From assembly GCF_018342065.1 (NCBI RefSeq), contig NZ_JAFDOE010000002.1, forward strand, positions 124,001 through 188,000: DNA of 64,000 nucleotides, read 5' to 3'. A model generated the notes under the pieces. That model saw nothing but the letters and a program-made list of their open reading frames with translations. It made no database searches and was not told where the DNA came from. Shown here piece after piece: positions 9,213 through 19,912 of this stretch; position 1 is the stretch's first letter, and each line of letters opens with the position of its first letter. Made by a program: the position numbers and the translations under genes. Origin of the DNA: Citrobacter sp. FP75. GTDB lineage: Bacteria; Pseudomonadota; Gammaproteobacteria; Enterobacterales; Enterobacteriaceae.

Positions 9213-9932
9213 TTAATGATCAGGATACTGTGCGCCGTCAATCAGGCAACTCACATTGTGGTGCAGCCATAAAAATGAAGCAGGAATAGTCGTCGTGACG
9301 GTGGCGGCCAGGTATTTTTCAACCGCATCGTGCTTCCCTTCACCTGCAATCAACAGCAAAATCTCTTTTGCATTCAGGATGTCCTTCAGCCCCAGCGTAA
9401 TGCCGCGAGTTACACGATTATCAGCCGTTTTTAACATGTCATGATGGCGCGTTTGCTCATCAAGTACGCTGATATGGCAAAACGGTTCCAGGACCTCAGC
9501 GGGTTCATTCAGCCCCAAATGGCCATTTTTGCCGATTCCGAGCAGGCATAAATCGAGACCGCCCCGACTGGCAATAATCTCTGTGATGCGCTCGCATTCC
9601 TGCTCGTCAACATGTTCAGATTGAAAACCGACCAGCTGTTCTGCTCGTAAACCCAGCGGTTGAACGATGTGTTGTTGCAGGAAAGATTCACACGTTGCAG
9701 GTGAGTTCAACGAAATACCGACCCACTCATCCAGTTTCACGAAAACCACCTGCTCGACATCGATCTTACGTTGGTTAATTTTCTCGACAAAGTAGCGATA
9801 GGTGAGAAGTGGGGTGCCTCCTGTCGCCAGGCAGATGGTGGCATCAGGTTTGTTCTGTATCAGCGAAATCAACTGCTCGCTGGCGCGATCGCTCAATACG
9901 TCATAATTGTCGCAGTACTGTATATATTGCAT
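9213..9932 (-). CDS. agaI: AgaI, NagB-like protein of the galactosamine cluster
   Basis: 239-residue member of the glucosamine-6-phosphate isomerase/deaminase (NagB) family, last gene of the agaS operon. ATG at 9932 is preferred (AGGG eight bases upstream); a GTG 42 nt earlier has its purine stretch right against it. Motifs: LATGGTPL (35-42), LDEW (67-70) and GKNGHLGLNEP (134-144). NagB's catalytic Asp-His-Glu triad reads Asn136-His138-Glu143 here, so the Asp is replaced. In E. coli AgaS, not AgaI, was shown to be the needed galactosamine-6-phosphate deaminase, and agaI is dispensable. The sequence is clearly more diverged from E. coli than its neighbours. Confidence 0.9.
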   Translation of the reverse strand: MQYIQYCDNYDVLSDRASEQLISLIQNKPDATICLATGGTPLLTYRYFVEKINQRKIDVEQVVFVKLDEWVGISLNSPATCESFLQQHIVQPLGLRAEQLVGFQSEHVDEQECERITEIIASRGGLDLCLLGIGKNGHLGLNEPAEVLEPFCHISVLDEQTRHHDMLKTADNRVTRGITLGLKDILNAKEILLLIAGEGKHDAVEKYLAATVTTTIPASFLWLHHNVSCLIDGAQYPDH

Positions 9933-9986
9933 GTCTGTAGCCCTGTTAAAGAAGGGTGTAGCATGTCGCTTCACCCTCTTTTTCGT

Positions 9987-10778
9987 TTAAAGAATGCCGA
10001 GTGCGGACGAGATAATAGACAGCACAAACGTTACACCGATTAACAGCACCGGGTGCGCTTTCTTCACTCGCAGCAGGTAGTACATCAGCAGCGTGTAGCT
10101 CATCGGTAAAATATTCGGGAAGACTTTATCGAAGAAATCTTGCTGTAATGCCACGCTATGGGTGCTGTCGATAGCGAAAGACGTTACAACATTAATGTGT
10201 ACATAGGACGCGATGAGTCCACCAATAACGGTGATCCCGAGGATCGTCGCTGAGCGAGCGATCATCTGCGAATTTTCTCTTACTTTATCGATAGCCTTAA
10301 CCCCTACCGAATAACCGACGTGCGTCCATCCGACACGCAGGAAAAAGATCATCAAATAAACAGCAAAGAACAGTATTGGCCCCAGTATGTTTCCCTGACT
10401 GGCGAAAGAGGAGCAGATCCCCGCCATAATAGGCAGTAAGGTGAACCAGAAAATGGCATCGCCAATCCCGGCAATAGGTCCGAACAGCGCCACTTTTAAG
10501 CCTTTAATCGTGTCGCGGTTTTCCCCTTTCTCTTCCATTGAAATTAATAACCCCATCAGGAAACCAACGAGGTTCGGATGGGTATTGATAAATTCTAAAT
10601 GATCTTTCATTGCCGCACTCAGGCCGGCTTTATCATCTTTATAGATTTTTTTCAGGACCGGGAGCATAGCCCAGGTAAAACCTCCCGCCTGCATCCTTTC
10701 ATAGTTAAAGCTGGCCTGAAGAAGAGACGAGCGAAGGCCCAGGCGGGTAATGTCTTTTTTACTGATTTCAGATCCCAT
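9987..10778 (-). CDS. agaD: AgaD, PTS galactosamine-specific EIID membrane component
   Basis: 263 residues from MGSEIS at 10778 (E. coli length); two or more upstream starts exist but lie inside agaC. Mannose-family EIID: the DITRLGLRSSLLQASFNYER opening is the family hallmark, followed by GLKVALFGPIAGIGDAIFW and C-terminal hydrophobic segments. With AgaC it forms the membrane translocator of the AgaBCD transporter for D-galactosamine; EIIA is supplied in trans by AgaF. Overlaps agaC by 11 nt. Confidence 0.96.
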   Translation of the reverse strand: MGSEISKKDITRLGLRSSLLQASFNYERMQAGGFTWAMLPVLKKIYKDDKAGLSAAMKDHLEFINTHPNLVGFLMGLLISMEEKGENRDTIKGLKVALFGPIAGIGDAIFWFTLLPIMAGICSSFASQGNILGPILFFAVYLMIFFLRVGWTHVGYSVGVKAIDKVRENSQMIARSATILGITVIGGLIASYVHINVVTSFAIDSTHSVALQQDFFDKVFPNILPMSYTLLMYYLLRVKKAHPVLLIGVTFVLSIISSALGIL

Positions 10779-11574
10779 TTCTGTAGTCCTCTTCTTCATT
10801 GTTCATGTTGGTGACAGCCTGAGTTTGGGCCTGCTGTTTGGCCTTCGCATTGAAAAACTCATATACGGCAAATCCCGCGCCCAGTACGGCAACTGGCAGA
10901 AGATTGTTGACCTGGATGTAGCAAACAAAGAGGAAACCGGCAATCAGGTAAGGAATGTACTGCGCTTTGAACATCACGCGTAGCAGCAGGCCAAAACCGA
11001 CAGCGGGCAAAATGCCTCCCGCCACTTCAAATCCATGCGTTAACCAGGCGGGCATGGCTTTTACCAGCGATTGCATAGCGCCTTGCGCTAGGTATGTGCA
11101 CAGGAAGGCGATGATGGCGTAAGAAGAAGCAACAATCAGCGTTGTCATCCAGTTCAGACGCGCAAATGCACTTGTGTTTGCTTCTTTCGCGCAGTTATCG
11201 GCTTTTGCCATGAACAGAGAGAATGCTGAGTAAAAGAACAATATGACGTATTGCATCAGCAGGCTAAAAGGTAAACCAAGACCGATAGCTGTTTTGGCAT
11301 CTACACCGGTAGACCATGCAATAACCGTGGTCATGAGACCTGCCATGATTGGGTTAGGTGGTTGTACGCCTCCAGCGGGGGTCAGACCGGCAAAGGCCAG
11401 TTCGGTCAGACCACCGGTAATTAGGCCAATATGAATATCACCAAGAATAGCGCCGGTGAGTGTACATACGATAATTGGTCTGAATAAAAACAGGGCTTCC
11501 AGCCAAAAGTCGATTCCCAGAAAGAAGACCAATGCAGCCAGGGATATACCCTGAATTAGGGTTATTTCATGCAT
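10768..11574 (-). CDS. agaC: AgaC, PTS galactosamine-specific EIIC membrane component
   Basis: 268-residue mannose-family EIIC, forming the substrate channel with AgaD. The typical GLITGGLTELAFAGLTPAGG segment (about residues 50-70) and PNPIMAGLMTTVIAW are present, with about eight hydrophobic stretches across the protein. Starts MHEITLIQGISLAALVFFLG. Placed 49 nt after agaB and overlapping agaD, so the B-C-D order of a split mannose-type PTS is kept. Confidence 0.96.
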   Translation of the reverse strand: MHEITLIQGISLAALVFFLGIDFWLEALFLFRPIIVCTLTGAILGDIHIGLITGGLTELAFAGLTPAGGVQPPNPIMAGLMTTVIAWSTGVDAKTAIGLGLPFSLLMQYVILFFYSAFSLFMAKADNCAKEANTSAFARLNWMTTLIVASSYAIIAFLCTYLAQGAMQSLVKAMPAWLTHGFEVAGGILPAVGFGLLLRVMFKAQYIPYLIAGFLFVCYIQVNNLLPVAVLGAGFAVYEFFNAKAKQQAQTQAVTNMNNEEEDYRNGI

Positions 11575-11623
11575 GTCGAATACCTCAAATAAATCCTTTT
11601 ATTATGAAAAAGCAGGTTACCCC

Positions 11624-12100
11624 TTATTCAGGGATCTGTTCTTTTTGATCGCCAGGGACATCCTGAATAAAAATATTAACGCCTTTCTTTTTTATAAACT
11701 GAAGGTCGTCAAGATCCTGTTCGTTAACATAAACCTTGCTGCTGATCTGCTTTTTACCTTCTGAGAAATGCATATTGCCCACGTTGACATCGTTCAGCAT
11801 AATGCCTCCTTCAAGCAGCATTCTGACCGTTTTGGGCGTGCGGCAAATCAGGAAGATTTTCTGGTGTGGTGCGGCCTTACCGATAACGTTGATGGTTTTT
11901 TCTATGGAAAAAAAACGTATGCCAAAACCATATGTTTCTGCTGTGATGCCCATTAATTTCTGCTGGATGTCATCCTGTGCGACATCATCATCAACAACGA
12001 CCAGCAGGTTTGCACCAATTGTTGATGTCCATGTCACGCCAACCTGTCCGTGAACTAATCGGTTATCAATACGAGTTAATAAAATATTTGGACTGCTCAT
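11624..12100 (-). CDS. agaB: AgaB, PTS galactosamine-specific EIIB component
   Basis: 158-residue cytoplasmic EIIB of the mannose family. The phosphorylated histidine is His17 in R14-L-V-H-G-Q-V-G. Length matches E. coli AgaB. It accepts phosphate from an EIIA (here AgaF, encoded in the other aga operon) and passes it to the sugar entering via AgaCD. It is separated from kbaY by an unusually wide 188-bp gap, preceded by a GTGAGGA-type ribosome site. Confidence 0.95.
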   Translation of the reverse strand: MSSPNILLTRIDNRLVHGQVGVTWTSTIGANLLVVVDDDVAQDDIQQKLMGITAETYGFGIRFFSIEKTINVIGKAAPHQKIFLICRTPKTVRMLLEGGIMLNDVNVGNMHFSEGKKQISSKVYVNEQDLDDLQFIKKKGVNIFIQDVPGDQKEQIPE

Positions 12101-12288
12101 ACTTAAATCCTCACCATAAAATAATTGAATGACATGAATTTTTGATATATATTATTATCGCAGAATTAAAATCATGAATTTATTCAGTGTGATTTGAACT
12201 CTATGCCTCCTTTATTATTTGAGCAATGAGCACCATCTAATATTAACCAGATAGCGCTCCTGAATAAAAAACTGAAACCAGACGGCGG
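12101..12288 (-). other. AT-rich gap inside the agaS-kbaY-agaBCDI operon
   Basis: 188 bp between kbaY and agaB, far wider than other gaps in the operon. On the - strand it holds a perfect AAGGAGG Shine-Dalgarno-like sequence (about 12205-12211) with no start codon at proper spacing. No ORF of note. Could hold an internal promoter or the remains of a short gene. Confidence 0.5.
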
Positions 12289-14332
<2,044 letters not shown>

Positions 14333-14390
14333 AACTTAAGTCCTTAGTCTCGTAGATTCCACATAAAACGCTGGTGAAAATGTTGCTGTC

Positions 14391-14407
14391 TTTCGTTTCG
14401 TTTCATT
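14391..14407 (-). promoter_or_regulatory. AgaR operator-like site 1 (agaS promoter)
   Basis: Repeated TTTCGTTTCGTTTCATT, matching the TTTCRTTTYRTTTY core of the published AgaR consensus. Lies 59 bp before the agaS start. Confidence 0.8.
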
Positions 14408-14465
14408 TGTTCATATGATCGATTGATTAAAATCTATAGGAAAGAAATCGAAAGTTCAATGATGT

Positions 14466-14485
14466 AAAATGAAATAAAACGAAAT
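14466..14485 (+). promoter_or_regulatory. AgaR operator-like site 2 (agaS promoter)
   Basis: The complement of this stretch reads TTTCGTTTTATTTCATTTT, again fitting the AgaR repeat consensus, in the opposite orientation to site 1 and about 75 bp from it. Confidence 0.78.
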
Positions 14486-14577
14486 TTGTGATCGCGAGAA
14501 CGAAGGGTCGGATTATCTTATTGATCTATAAAGAAGATATTTGATGTAGTGTGTTTCGGTATTTCCTTAATCGAAAG

Positions 14578-14612
14578 GAAAAGAAAGGCCTGGCGATCGT
14601 ATGTCGCAGGCC
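14578..14612 (-). terminator. Terminator of the kbaZ-agaVWEFA operon
   Basis: On the - strand, GGCCTG pairs with CAGGCC (14607-14612 with 14587-14592) and is followed by TTTCTTTT (14579-14586). It starts 23 nt after the agaA stop. Confidence 0.82.
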
Positions 14613-14634
14613 AAAAGGAGGCAAAATGAAAGGG

Positions 14635-15768
14635 CTACAGGGGAAGAGCCTGACCCTGAATCCAGATCTGCTGTAAATGCAGCCCGTTATTAAGAGCGAT
14701 TACGTCGGCGCGCTTGCCAGTCTTTAATGATCCCAACTGGCGATCAATTCCCAACAAGCGAGCGGGGTGTAGCGAAGCCATATGGATTGCCTCTTCTGGG
14801 GCGATCCCGGTAAGCTCGACCATATTGCGAACGGCTGCATCAACGGACAACGTACTGCCTGCCAGACCACCAGAAGCGGTCCGCACAATACCGCTACGCA
14901 TTTCCACCTCTTCGCCACAGAGCGTATAGCGCCCGTCGGGCATCCCGGCAGCCTGCATTGCGTCGGTAATCAGCACCACTCGATCTTTTGCGCAGGTGCA
15001 GCACAACCTCATGGCCGCCGGATGCACGTGCTGTCCGTCGGCGATAAGCTCCAGCCAGGCGCGAGGGTCGGTTAACCCTGCGCCAACCATACCGGGTTCA
15101 CGGTGATGTAGGCCGCTCATACCGTTGTAGCAGTGTACTAACCCGCTTGCACCCGCATCAAAGGCCGCGCTAGTCTCTTCCCAGGTGGCTGCGCTATGGC
15201 CCAGCATAACCCTGACATCCTGTTGTCTGAGGTGCTGAATAGCCTGCAGTGCGCCGGGTTTTTCTGGTGCGAGTGCTACCACGCGCAGTGTCTGTTGGGA
15301 AACCGCGATCAGTTCATCCAGCTCGCTGAGATCCAGTTCCCTGAAAAGCTCAGGTGGGTGTGCACCTTTATTCTGTGGCGTGAAATACGGTCCCTCCAGA
15401 TAGCTGCCCAGTACCTGAGCACCAGGGCCGCCTGAACGGCAGCGGCGGGCAATGCGTTTCAGCGCTCCATGAATCTCCTGTAATGGAGCGGTGACAGTCG
15501 TGGGCAGCCAACTGGCTACCCCTTCACGCGCTTTGTGCATCGCCAGCTTGTCGAGCGCGCCCTCTGCTTCATCCATGACATCGACGCCCCCACCACCGTG
15601 AACATGGGTGTCTATGTAAGCAGGACACAGCAGTTCGGCATCGCGATTCATCACGCCAGAGGGGATAGGCTCAATCGCCGCGATTATACCTTCTTCTATG
15701 CGTAATTGATGATCGTCCAGCCAGCCCTGTTCAGTCAGCAGGCACCTGGCGCGCAGCAGTTGTGTCAT
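14635..15768 (-). CDS. agaA: AgaA, N-acetylgalactosamine-6-phosphate deacetylase
   Basis: 377-residue, full-length amidohydrolase removing acetate from GalNAc-6-phosphate. Metal and catalytic residues expected from the NagA family are all present: H55-V-H57, Glu125 (LEGPY), His191 (LGHSA), His212 and Asp269 (ITDAM). E. coli K-12 carries only a truncated agaA after a deletion, so this organism has the complete GalNAc route. The start codon overlaps the agaF stop by 4 nt (ATGA), showing coupling. Last gene of its operon; terminator follows. Confidence 0.97.
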   Translation of the reverse strand: MTQLLRARCLLTEQGWLDDHQLRIEEGIIAAIEPIPSGVMNRDAELLCPAYIDTHVHGGGGVDVMDEAEGALDKLAMHKAREGVASWLPTTVTAPLQEIHGALKRIARRCRSGGPGAQVLGSYLEGPYFTPQNKGAHPPELFRELDLSELDELIAVSQQTLRVVALAPEKPGALQAIQHLRQQDVRVMLGHSAATWEETSAAFDAGASGLVHCYNGMSGLHHREPGMVGAGLTDPRAWLELIADGQHVHPAAMRLCCTCAKDRVVLITDAMQAAGMPDGRYTLCGEEVEMRSGIVRTASGGLAGSTLSVDAAVRNMVELTGIAPEEAIHMASLHPARLLGIDRQLGSLKTGKRADVIALNNGLHLQQIWIQGQALPL

Positions 15769-16199
15769 ATCCCTTCCTCAACGGGGTTTTCCTCGTGACA
15801 ACGTCCCAGTTCATCGACCAGGCTGGTCAAGCCACGATGCCCGCACTCCAGCGCCTGCAAACGGAATGCTTCACTGCTCAAACCTTCACGCTCCAGCGCC
15901 ATCTCCAGCAACAGCTGCAGATTGGTGCCGGTGATCACTTCGCTTCCTGGTTTTTGCATCGCCAGCGTAGAGGCGACGCGAAATGGCGTCCCGCCCAACA
16001 GGTCCGTCAGAAACACAATATCTTCCTTAGCATCCAGTTCACTCACTGCCTGCTCGAGTTGCGCAGTAAGCAAGGCGGTCGATGAAGTTTCTGGAAAGTC
16101 GATGGCGATAAACTGAGACTGTTCGCCCAGAATCTGTTTCATCGCCTTTTCCATTCCGCTGGCAAACCCACCATGCCCCGTCAAAATAATACCTAACAT
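15765..16199 (-). CDS. agaF: AgaF, PTS EIIA component for (N-acetyl)galactosamine
   Basis: 144-residue mannose-family EIIA with phosphorylated His9 in the T-G-H-G loop near the N-terminus, and the conserved FLTDLLGGTPF stretch (about residues 64-74). It takes phosphate from HPr and hands it to AgaV. The agaBCD set lacks its own EIIA, so AgaF probably serves both transporters. Overlaps agaA by 4 nt; 16 nt after agaE. Confidence 0.95.
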   Translation of the reverse strand: MLGIILTGHGGFASGMEKAMKQILGEQSQFIAIDFPETSSTALLTAQLEQAVSELDAKEDIVFLTDLLGGTPFRVASTLAMQKPGSEVITGTNLQLLLEMALEREGLSSEAFRLQALECGHRGLTSLVDELGRCHEENPVEEGI

Positions 16200-16215
16200 C
16201 TACAGCCCCTTGTAT

Positions 16216-17094
16216 TTACAGGAAATGACAGAATTTACCGACCACGCCGAGCACCACGGTAATAGCGATAAGACGTAGAGGACTCCAGCCACGGCGGACC
16301 AACCAGAACATGGTTAATGTGTAGACCAGTGGCAGAAAAGCTGGCATCAGCTTGTCAATAACGTCTGTTTGCAGTTTCACAACCGCATCACCTGCGGTGA
16401 TTTCCAGCGTAGTGCTCAGGCGAACATAGGTCGCAACCAGCGCACCAATTACCGTCATCCCAACGATGGAGGCTGCGTGCCCGACCTTCCTGGTATTGGC
16501 CTTAATCAGCGGGATGGCCGCCACGCCCATCCGATAAGCGTAGTGTGCCAGACCAAAGCGCAGGCCCAGGTGAACCACGTTGAAAAACACGATAAACACA
16601 ACGGCGCCGAGAATAGAACCTTGCAGCGCGAGGCTGGCCCCGATCCCTCCGCAAATGGGCAGCAGCGTTAACCAGAACATCGCATCACCGATGCCACCGA
16701 GCGGTGCGCCCACGGCAATCTTGGTACTTTGAATACTGTTCACGTCCTGCTTGGAGCGTTCCATCGCGAGGATGATGCCAATGACAAACGTCACCAGAAA
16801 CGGATGGGTATTGAAGAAACCCATATGGCCTTTCATTGAACGCGCGAGGTCACGTTTGTTGGTGTGGATTTTTTTCAGTGCCGGTAACAAACCGTACAGC
16901 CATCCTGATGCCTGCATACGTTCGTAGTTAAAGGAAGCTTGTAACAACATGGAACGCCAGGCTACGCGGTTAATGTCTTTTTTCGTCAGCTCAGCACCGA
17001 GGTTTTGGTCTTCATAGATGTTTTCATTGGTGCCGGTAAGTAGCGTATCTTCGGTGTCGGAAACGTTCGGCAGAGCCGTTTGGTTAGATTCCAT
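16216..17094 (-). CDS. agaE: AgaE, PTS N-acetylgalactosamine EIID membrane component
   Basis: 292-residue mannose-family EIID, identical in length to E. coli AgaE. After a variable, acidic N-terminal tail of about 35 residues comes the family signature (DINRVAWRSMLLQASFNYER). Conserved GAPLGGIGDAMFWLTLLP and a hydrophobic C-terminus follow. With AgaW and AgaV it imports GalNAc. Overlaps agaW by 11 nt. Confidence 0.96.
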   Translation of the reverse strand: MESNQTALPNVSDTEDTLLTGTNENIYEDQNLGAELTKKDINRVAWRSMLLQASFNYERMQASGWLYGLLPALKKIHTNKRDLARSMKGHMGFFNTHPFLVTFVIGIILAMERSKQDVNSIQSTKIAVGAPLGGIGDAMFWLTLLPICGGIGASLALQGSILGAVVFIVFFNVVHLGLRFGLAHYAYRMGVAAIPLIKANTRKVGHAASIVGMTVIGALVATYVRLSTTLEITAGDAVVKLQTDVIDKLMPAFLPLVYTLTMFWLVRRGWSPLRLIAITVVLGVVGKFCHFL

Positions 17095-17863
17095 CTTCGA
17101 ATTCCTCTTTCTGTGCTGCCGGGGCCGTAGGTTCAGGTGATTTACGCAGAAAATCGATCAGTGCCATTGCCAATGCGGCAGCGGCGATAGCCAGTACAGG
17201 GAGCTTGAGCCAGGCTGCAGCCACAAAACCCAGGATGAAATAGGGGATGTAGACGTTTTTCATCATGATTTTCAGCAGTACGGCAAAACCAATTGCTGGC
17301 ATGATGCCACCGGCGACGCCAAGGCCATCAATCAGGCGGGTTGGCAGCACGTCAATGGCGGTTTTGGCATGTTCCGCACCAAAGTAAATCGGCAGGAAGG
17401 CGCATAAAAAGTAGAACGTCCCCAACGCCAGTAACGCCAGATAGTTCACGCGCTCAATTCCGGCTGTATCGGCATTTGCCGCCATCCGATCGCAGCGAGC
17501 CATAACCCCTGACATCACAGAGAACAGGAAGGTTATCCCCATCTGAACCGCCACGGCGAACGGCACTGCTACGCCGACAGCAACCTCTGGTTTTACGCCG
17601 GTGGTGATGGCAAACGTTGTCCCGACAATGGTCCCGATGATGACGTTCGGCGGCTGTGCGCCTGCCAGTGGGGCCAGACCCATCCAGACCAGCTCCAGCG
17701 TACCACCGGTTAAAATACCGGTATGCAGATCGCCAAGAATCAGGCCTACCAGCGGTCCAAGAACTACCGGGCGGTGCATATGTGTTAACCCGTTGAACAT
17801 ATCCAGGCCTGCGATAAAGGCGAGAATACCCAACGCAAAAGCCTGCAACAGACTAATTTCCAT
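17084..17863 (-). CDS. agaW: AgaW, PTS N-acetylgalactosamine EIIC membrane component
   Basis: 259-residue mannose-family EIIC, intact, whereas K-12 has only a fragment because of the agaW-agaA deletion. Start at 17863 (MEISLLQAFALGILAF) with GAGGA eight bases upstream; an in-frame extension of 25 residues would run into agaV and lacks support. GILTGGTLELVWMGLAPLAG (about residues 50-69) is the EIIC signature. Overlaps agaE by 11 nt. Confidence 0.96.
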   Translation of the reverse strand: MEISLLQAFALGILAFIAGLDMFNGLTHMHRPVVLGPLVGLILGDLHTGILTGGTLELVWMGLAPLAGAQPPNVIIGTIVGTTFAITTGVKPEVAVGVAVPFAVAVQMGITFLFSVMSGVMARCDRMAANADTAGIERVNYLALLALGTFYFLCAFLPIYFGAEHAKTAIDVLPTRLIDGLGVAGGIMPAIGFAVLLKIMMKNVYIPYFILGFVAAAWLKLPVLAIAAAALAMALIDFLRKSPEPTAPAAQKEEFEDGI

Positions 17864-17873
17864 TGTGAAGTCC

Positions 17874-18347
17874 TCAGATAAGTTTAAAGAGGTCCTGGGC
17901 TGGTTCGGTTGGAACGCCCTGAACAAAGCATTCCACACCGGCGGCTTTCAGCCCGTTAAATGCCGTAATATCGTTAGCGTCTACAGAAACAGTTTTAGCG
18001 ATTTGCTGCTTGCCGTTGGCGTAGTGCATGTTGCCAACGTTGATGCGGTCAACAGGAACACCGCCTTCAACCAACTTGAAAAAATCTGCGGGTGATTTGC
18101 AGACCAGTAGAATTTTCTGCCGATCGGCGGCCCGATGAATATTGTCGATCACCTTTTGCAGTGACCAGAAGCGCACGGCAATTCCTTCCGCGAGCACCAT
18201 TTCCATCAGGTTTTGCTGAACCTGATCTTCAGCAACCTCATCATTGGCAACCAGAACCAGATTCGCCCCCGCAAATCCGACCCATTGCACACCGACCTGA
18301 CCGTGAATTAAACGTTCGTCAATGCGACTTAATACAATGTTTGGCAT
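17874..18347 (-). CDS. agaV: AgaV, PTS N-acetylgalactosamine EIIB component
   Basis: 157-residue mannose-family EIIB. Active-site His15 in R12-L-I-H-G-Q-V-G. The ATG at 18347 (MPNIVLSRIDERL) gives the standard EIIB opening; the 18-residue extension upstream is charged and non-conserved. Ribosome site is weak (AGAGAAAA). Follows kbaZ by 34 nt and precedes agaW by 10 nt. Phosphorylated by AgaF. Confidence 0.95.
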   Translation of the reverse strand: MPNIVLSRIDERLIHGQVGVQWVGFAGANLVLVANDEVAEDQVQQNLMEMVLAEGIAVRFWSLQKVIDNIHRAADRQKILLVCKSPADFFKLVEGGVPVDRINVGNMHYANGKQQIAKTVSVDANDITAFNGLKAAGVECFVQGVPTEPAQDLFKLI

Positions 18348-18381
18348 AGCATTTTTCTCTTTTTTGTTATGCGTTATGTGA

Positions 18382-19662
18382 TCATGCGCCCTGGCAGGCA
18401 CGGTGGTATTGCTGCAGTATGTCCTGAATATGGTTAATGATGAGTTCTCGCGGCGTGGCGTTGAGATCTCCCTCGCGCACTTTTACGTACTGTAACGGTA
18501 AGTACTGGCTAATCAGCGGCAGTGGGATAGGCTCGTCCGCGAGGTTGCGAACCAGTCGGTCGAAGGCATCATCAATCTGGCTGTCTGGCCAATAGTAACG
18601 CACCCGATCGGAGTAGCTGTATCCGCGCGCCAGACGGCGTGCATGGCCATCTCCGTGGTAATGGCTCTGCCAGTATTCCGGGCGATCAAGCATCACGCTT
18701 TCCAGAACATGTCGCAGACCTGAGCAGGCTTTTGCTGGCAGTAATTCTTCTTCAATAGCAGCCAGTGAAAACAGTGCTTCACGCAGGGCGAAGGTCAGAG
18801 CCGGGCCCACTTTCAGAATAGCGAAGTGATCTATCACCAGTTGACGCAAGGACTGTGGCGTCTGGTAATCGGTAGAATGCGCTTCAAATACCAGCGTGTC
18901 GTAGTCCTCCACCATTTTGCTGAGTGCCACGGCTTTCTGCGGTTGATAATCAATGATGTGCGTGTGGTCGAATTCGACGCCGGGCTGCACCACCAGCGCG
19001 ATAATGCGTGGCCAGATGCCGTCCAGGCCCTGCTTTTCAAACGCGTGATGGTGGGCTTCCAGCGTGGCGCGTGCGGCGTCAGGCGTGGTGACCTCCAGTT
19101 CCGTTAGCGTTTCGTGGGCGCCGCCGGGTACCGGAACCTCTGTGCCTATCACGTAAACCAGATCAGACTCGCCAAAATATGCCGTACAGGTTTCTTCGGC
19201 GACCTTCGCCAGACGAGCAGCGCGCTCAGCGACGATGGCATCGGTTAATGGAACAGGATCGCCATGACAGGACATGCTGCAATCCAGGTGGATTTTTTTA
19301 AATCCTGCCGCCACGTAACTTTTGATGAGATCGTCGGCATTGGCCATTGCCTGTTCTGCGGGCAGTTGTTGCCAGCGATTAGGGCCGAGATGGTCCCCGC
19401 CCAGAATCAATTGGTCATGGGGAAAATCAAACGAGTCGGCCAGGCTGTAGACAAAACGGCGAAAATCGGCTGGCGTCATACCCGTATAGCCGCCAAACTG
19501 GTCAACCTGATTGGACGTTGCTTCAATCAACAACGGTGTCTGGTTTACATGGGCGTAGCGTATTGCTGATTCCAGTACCAGTGGATGCGCGGAACAAACG
19601 GCATAAATCCCGTTTGTCTTCCCCCGTTTATGCTGCTCCACCATTTTAGTTAGATGTTTCAC
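18382..19662 (-). CDS. kbaZ: KbaZ, tagatose-1,6-bisphosphate aldolase accessory subunit
   Basis: 426-residue non-catalytic subunit needed for full activity and stability of KbaY. The start is GTG at 19662 ([12 protein letters not shown]): it gives exactly the E. coli length and has GAGAGGAAA just upstream; an ATG 51 nt earlier would cover an AgaR operator. Conserved blocks include [11 protein letters not shown] (about residues 87-97) and [11 protein letters not shown]. First gene of kbaZ-agaVWEFA, facing away from agaR. Confidence 0.95.
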   Translation of the reverse strand: MKHLTKMVEQHKRGKTNGIYAVCSAHPLVLESAIRYAHVNQTPLLIEATSNQVDQFGGYTGMTPADFRRFVYSLADSFDFPHDQLILGGDHLGPNRWQQLPAEQAMANADDLIKSYVAAGFKKIHLDCSMSCHGDPVPLTDAIVAERAARLAKVAEETCTAYFGESDLVYVIGTEVPVPGGAHETLTELEVTTPDAARATLEAHHHAFEKQGLDGIWPRIIALVVQPGVEFDHTHIIDYQPQKAVALSKMVEDYDTLVFEAHSTDYQTPQSLRQLVIDHFAILKVGPALTFALREALFSLAAIEEELLPAKACSGLRHVLESVMLDRPEYWQSHYHGDGHARRLARGYSYSDRVRYYWPDSQIDDAFDRLVRNLADEPIPLPLISQYLPLQYVKVREGDLNATPRELIINHIQDILQQYHRACQGA

Positions 19663-19912
19663 TTTCCTCTCCAGGTCAGATGATAACGACATCATTCTTT
19701 CGTTTTGTTTCATTTGATACTGCTTTATGTCGCCATAAAAATAAAACGAAAGATGCTTGTTTTCCGATCTGTTTCACAAAAGAAACATAATGAAAGGTTT
19801 CAGCGGCGATGCAACCGATAACTGAGGCGGTTGCGGCGCTTGCATTCCGGTAAAAGAAAGGCGTTAATAGGTAAAACGAAATGAAACGAAAGAATTAACT
19901 AAAGGATTTCTT
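19663..19912. promoter_or_regulatory. Divergent kbaZ / agaR control region
   Basis: 250-bp region carrying three AgaR-like operators, at 19695-19714 (TTTCGTTTTGTTTCATTT type), 19737-19752 (inverted, AAAACGAAAG type) and 19870-19893 (inverted, AAAACGAAATGAAACGAAAG). The first two flank the kbaZ promoter area; the last sits about 20 bp before agaR, in position to autorepress it. Assignment uses the published AgaR consensus; positions are read directly. Confidence 0.8.

Larger units (their letters stand above)
14333..14634 (-). promoter_or_regulatory. agaS promoter region
   Basis: 302-bp gap between agaA (ends 14635) and agaS. It holds two AgaR-type operators and the agaA terminator, listed separately. 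Remaining sequence is AT-rich with no ORF. The agaS promoter presumably lies among the operators. Confidence 0.6.

Noticed and set aside
9095-9289. TTG/ATG-started frame with MSEE repeats after rsmI
   Set aside because: No ribosome site, runs antisense into agaI, and the start is made only of the 12-nt repeat. Kept as a repeat, not a gene.
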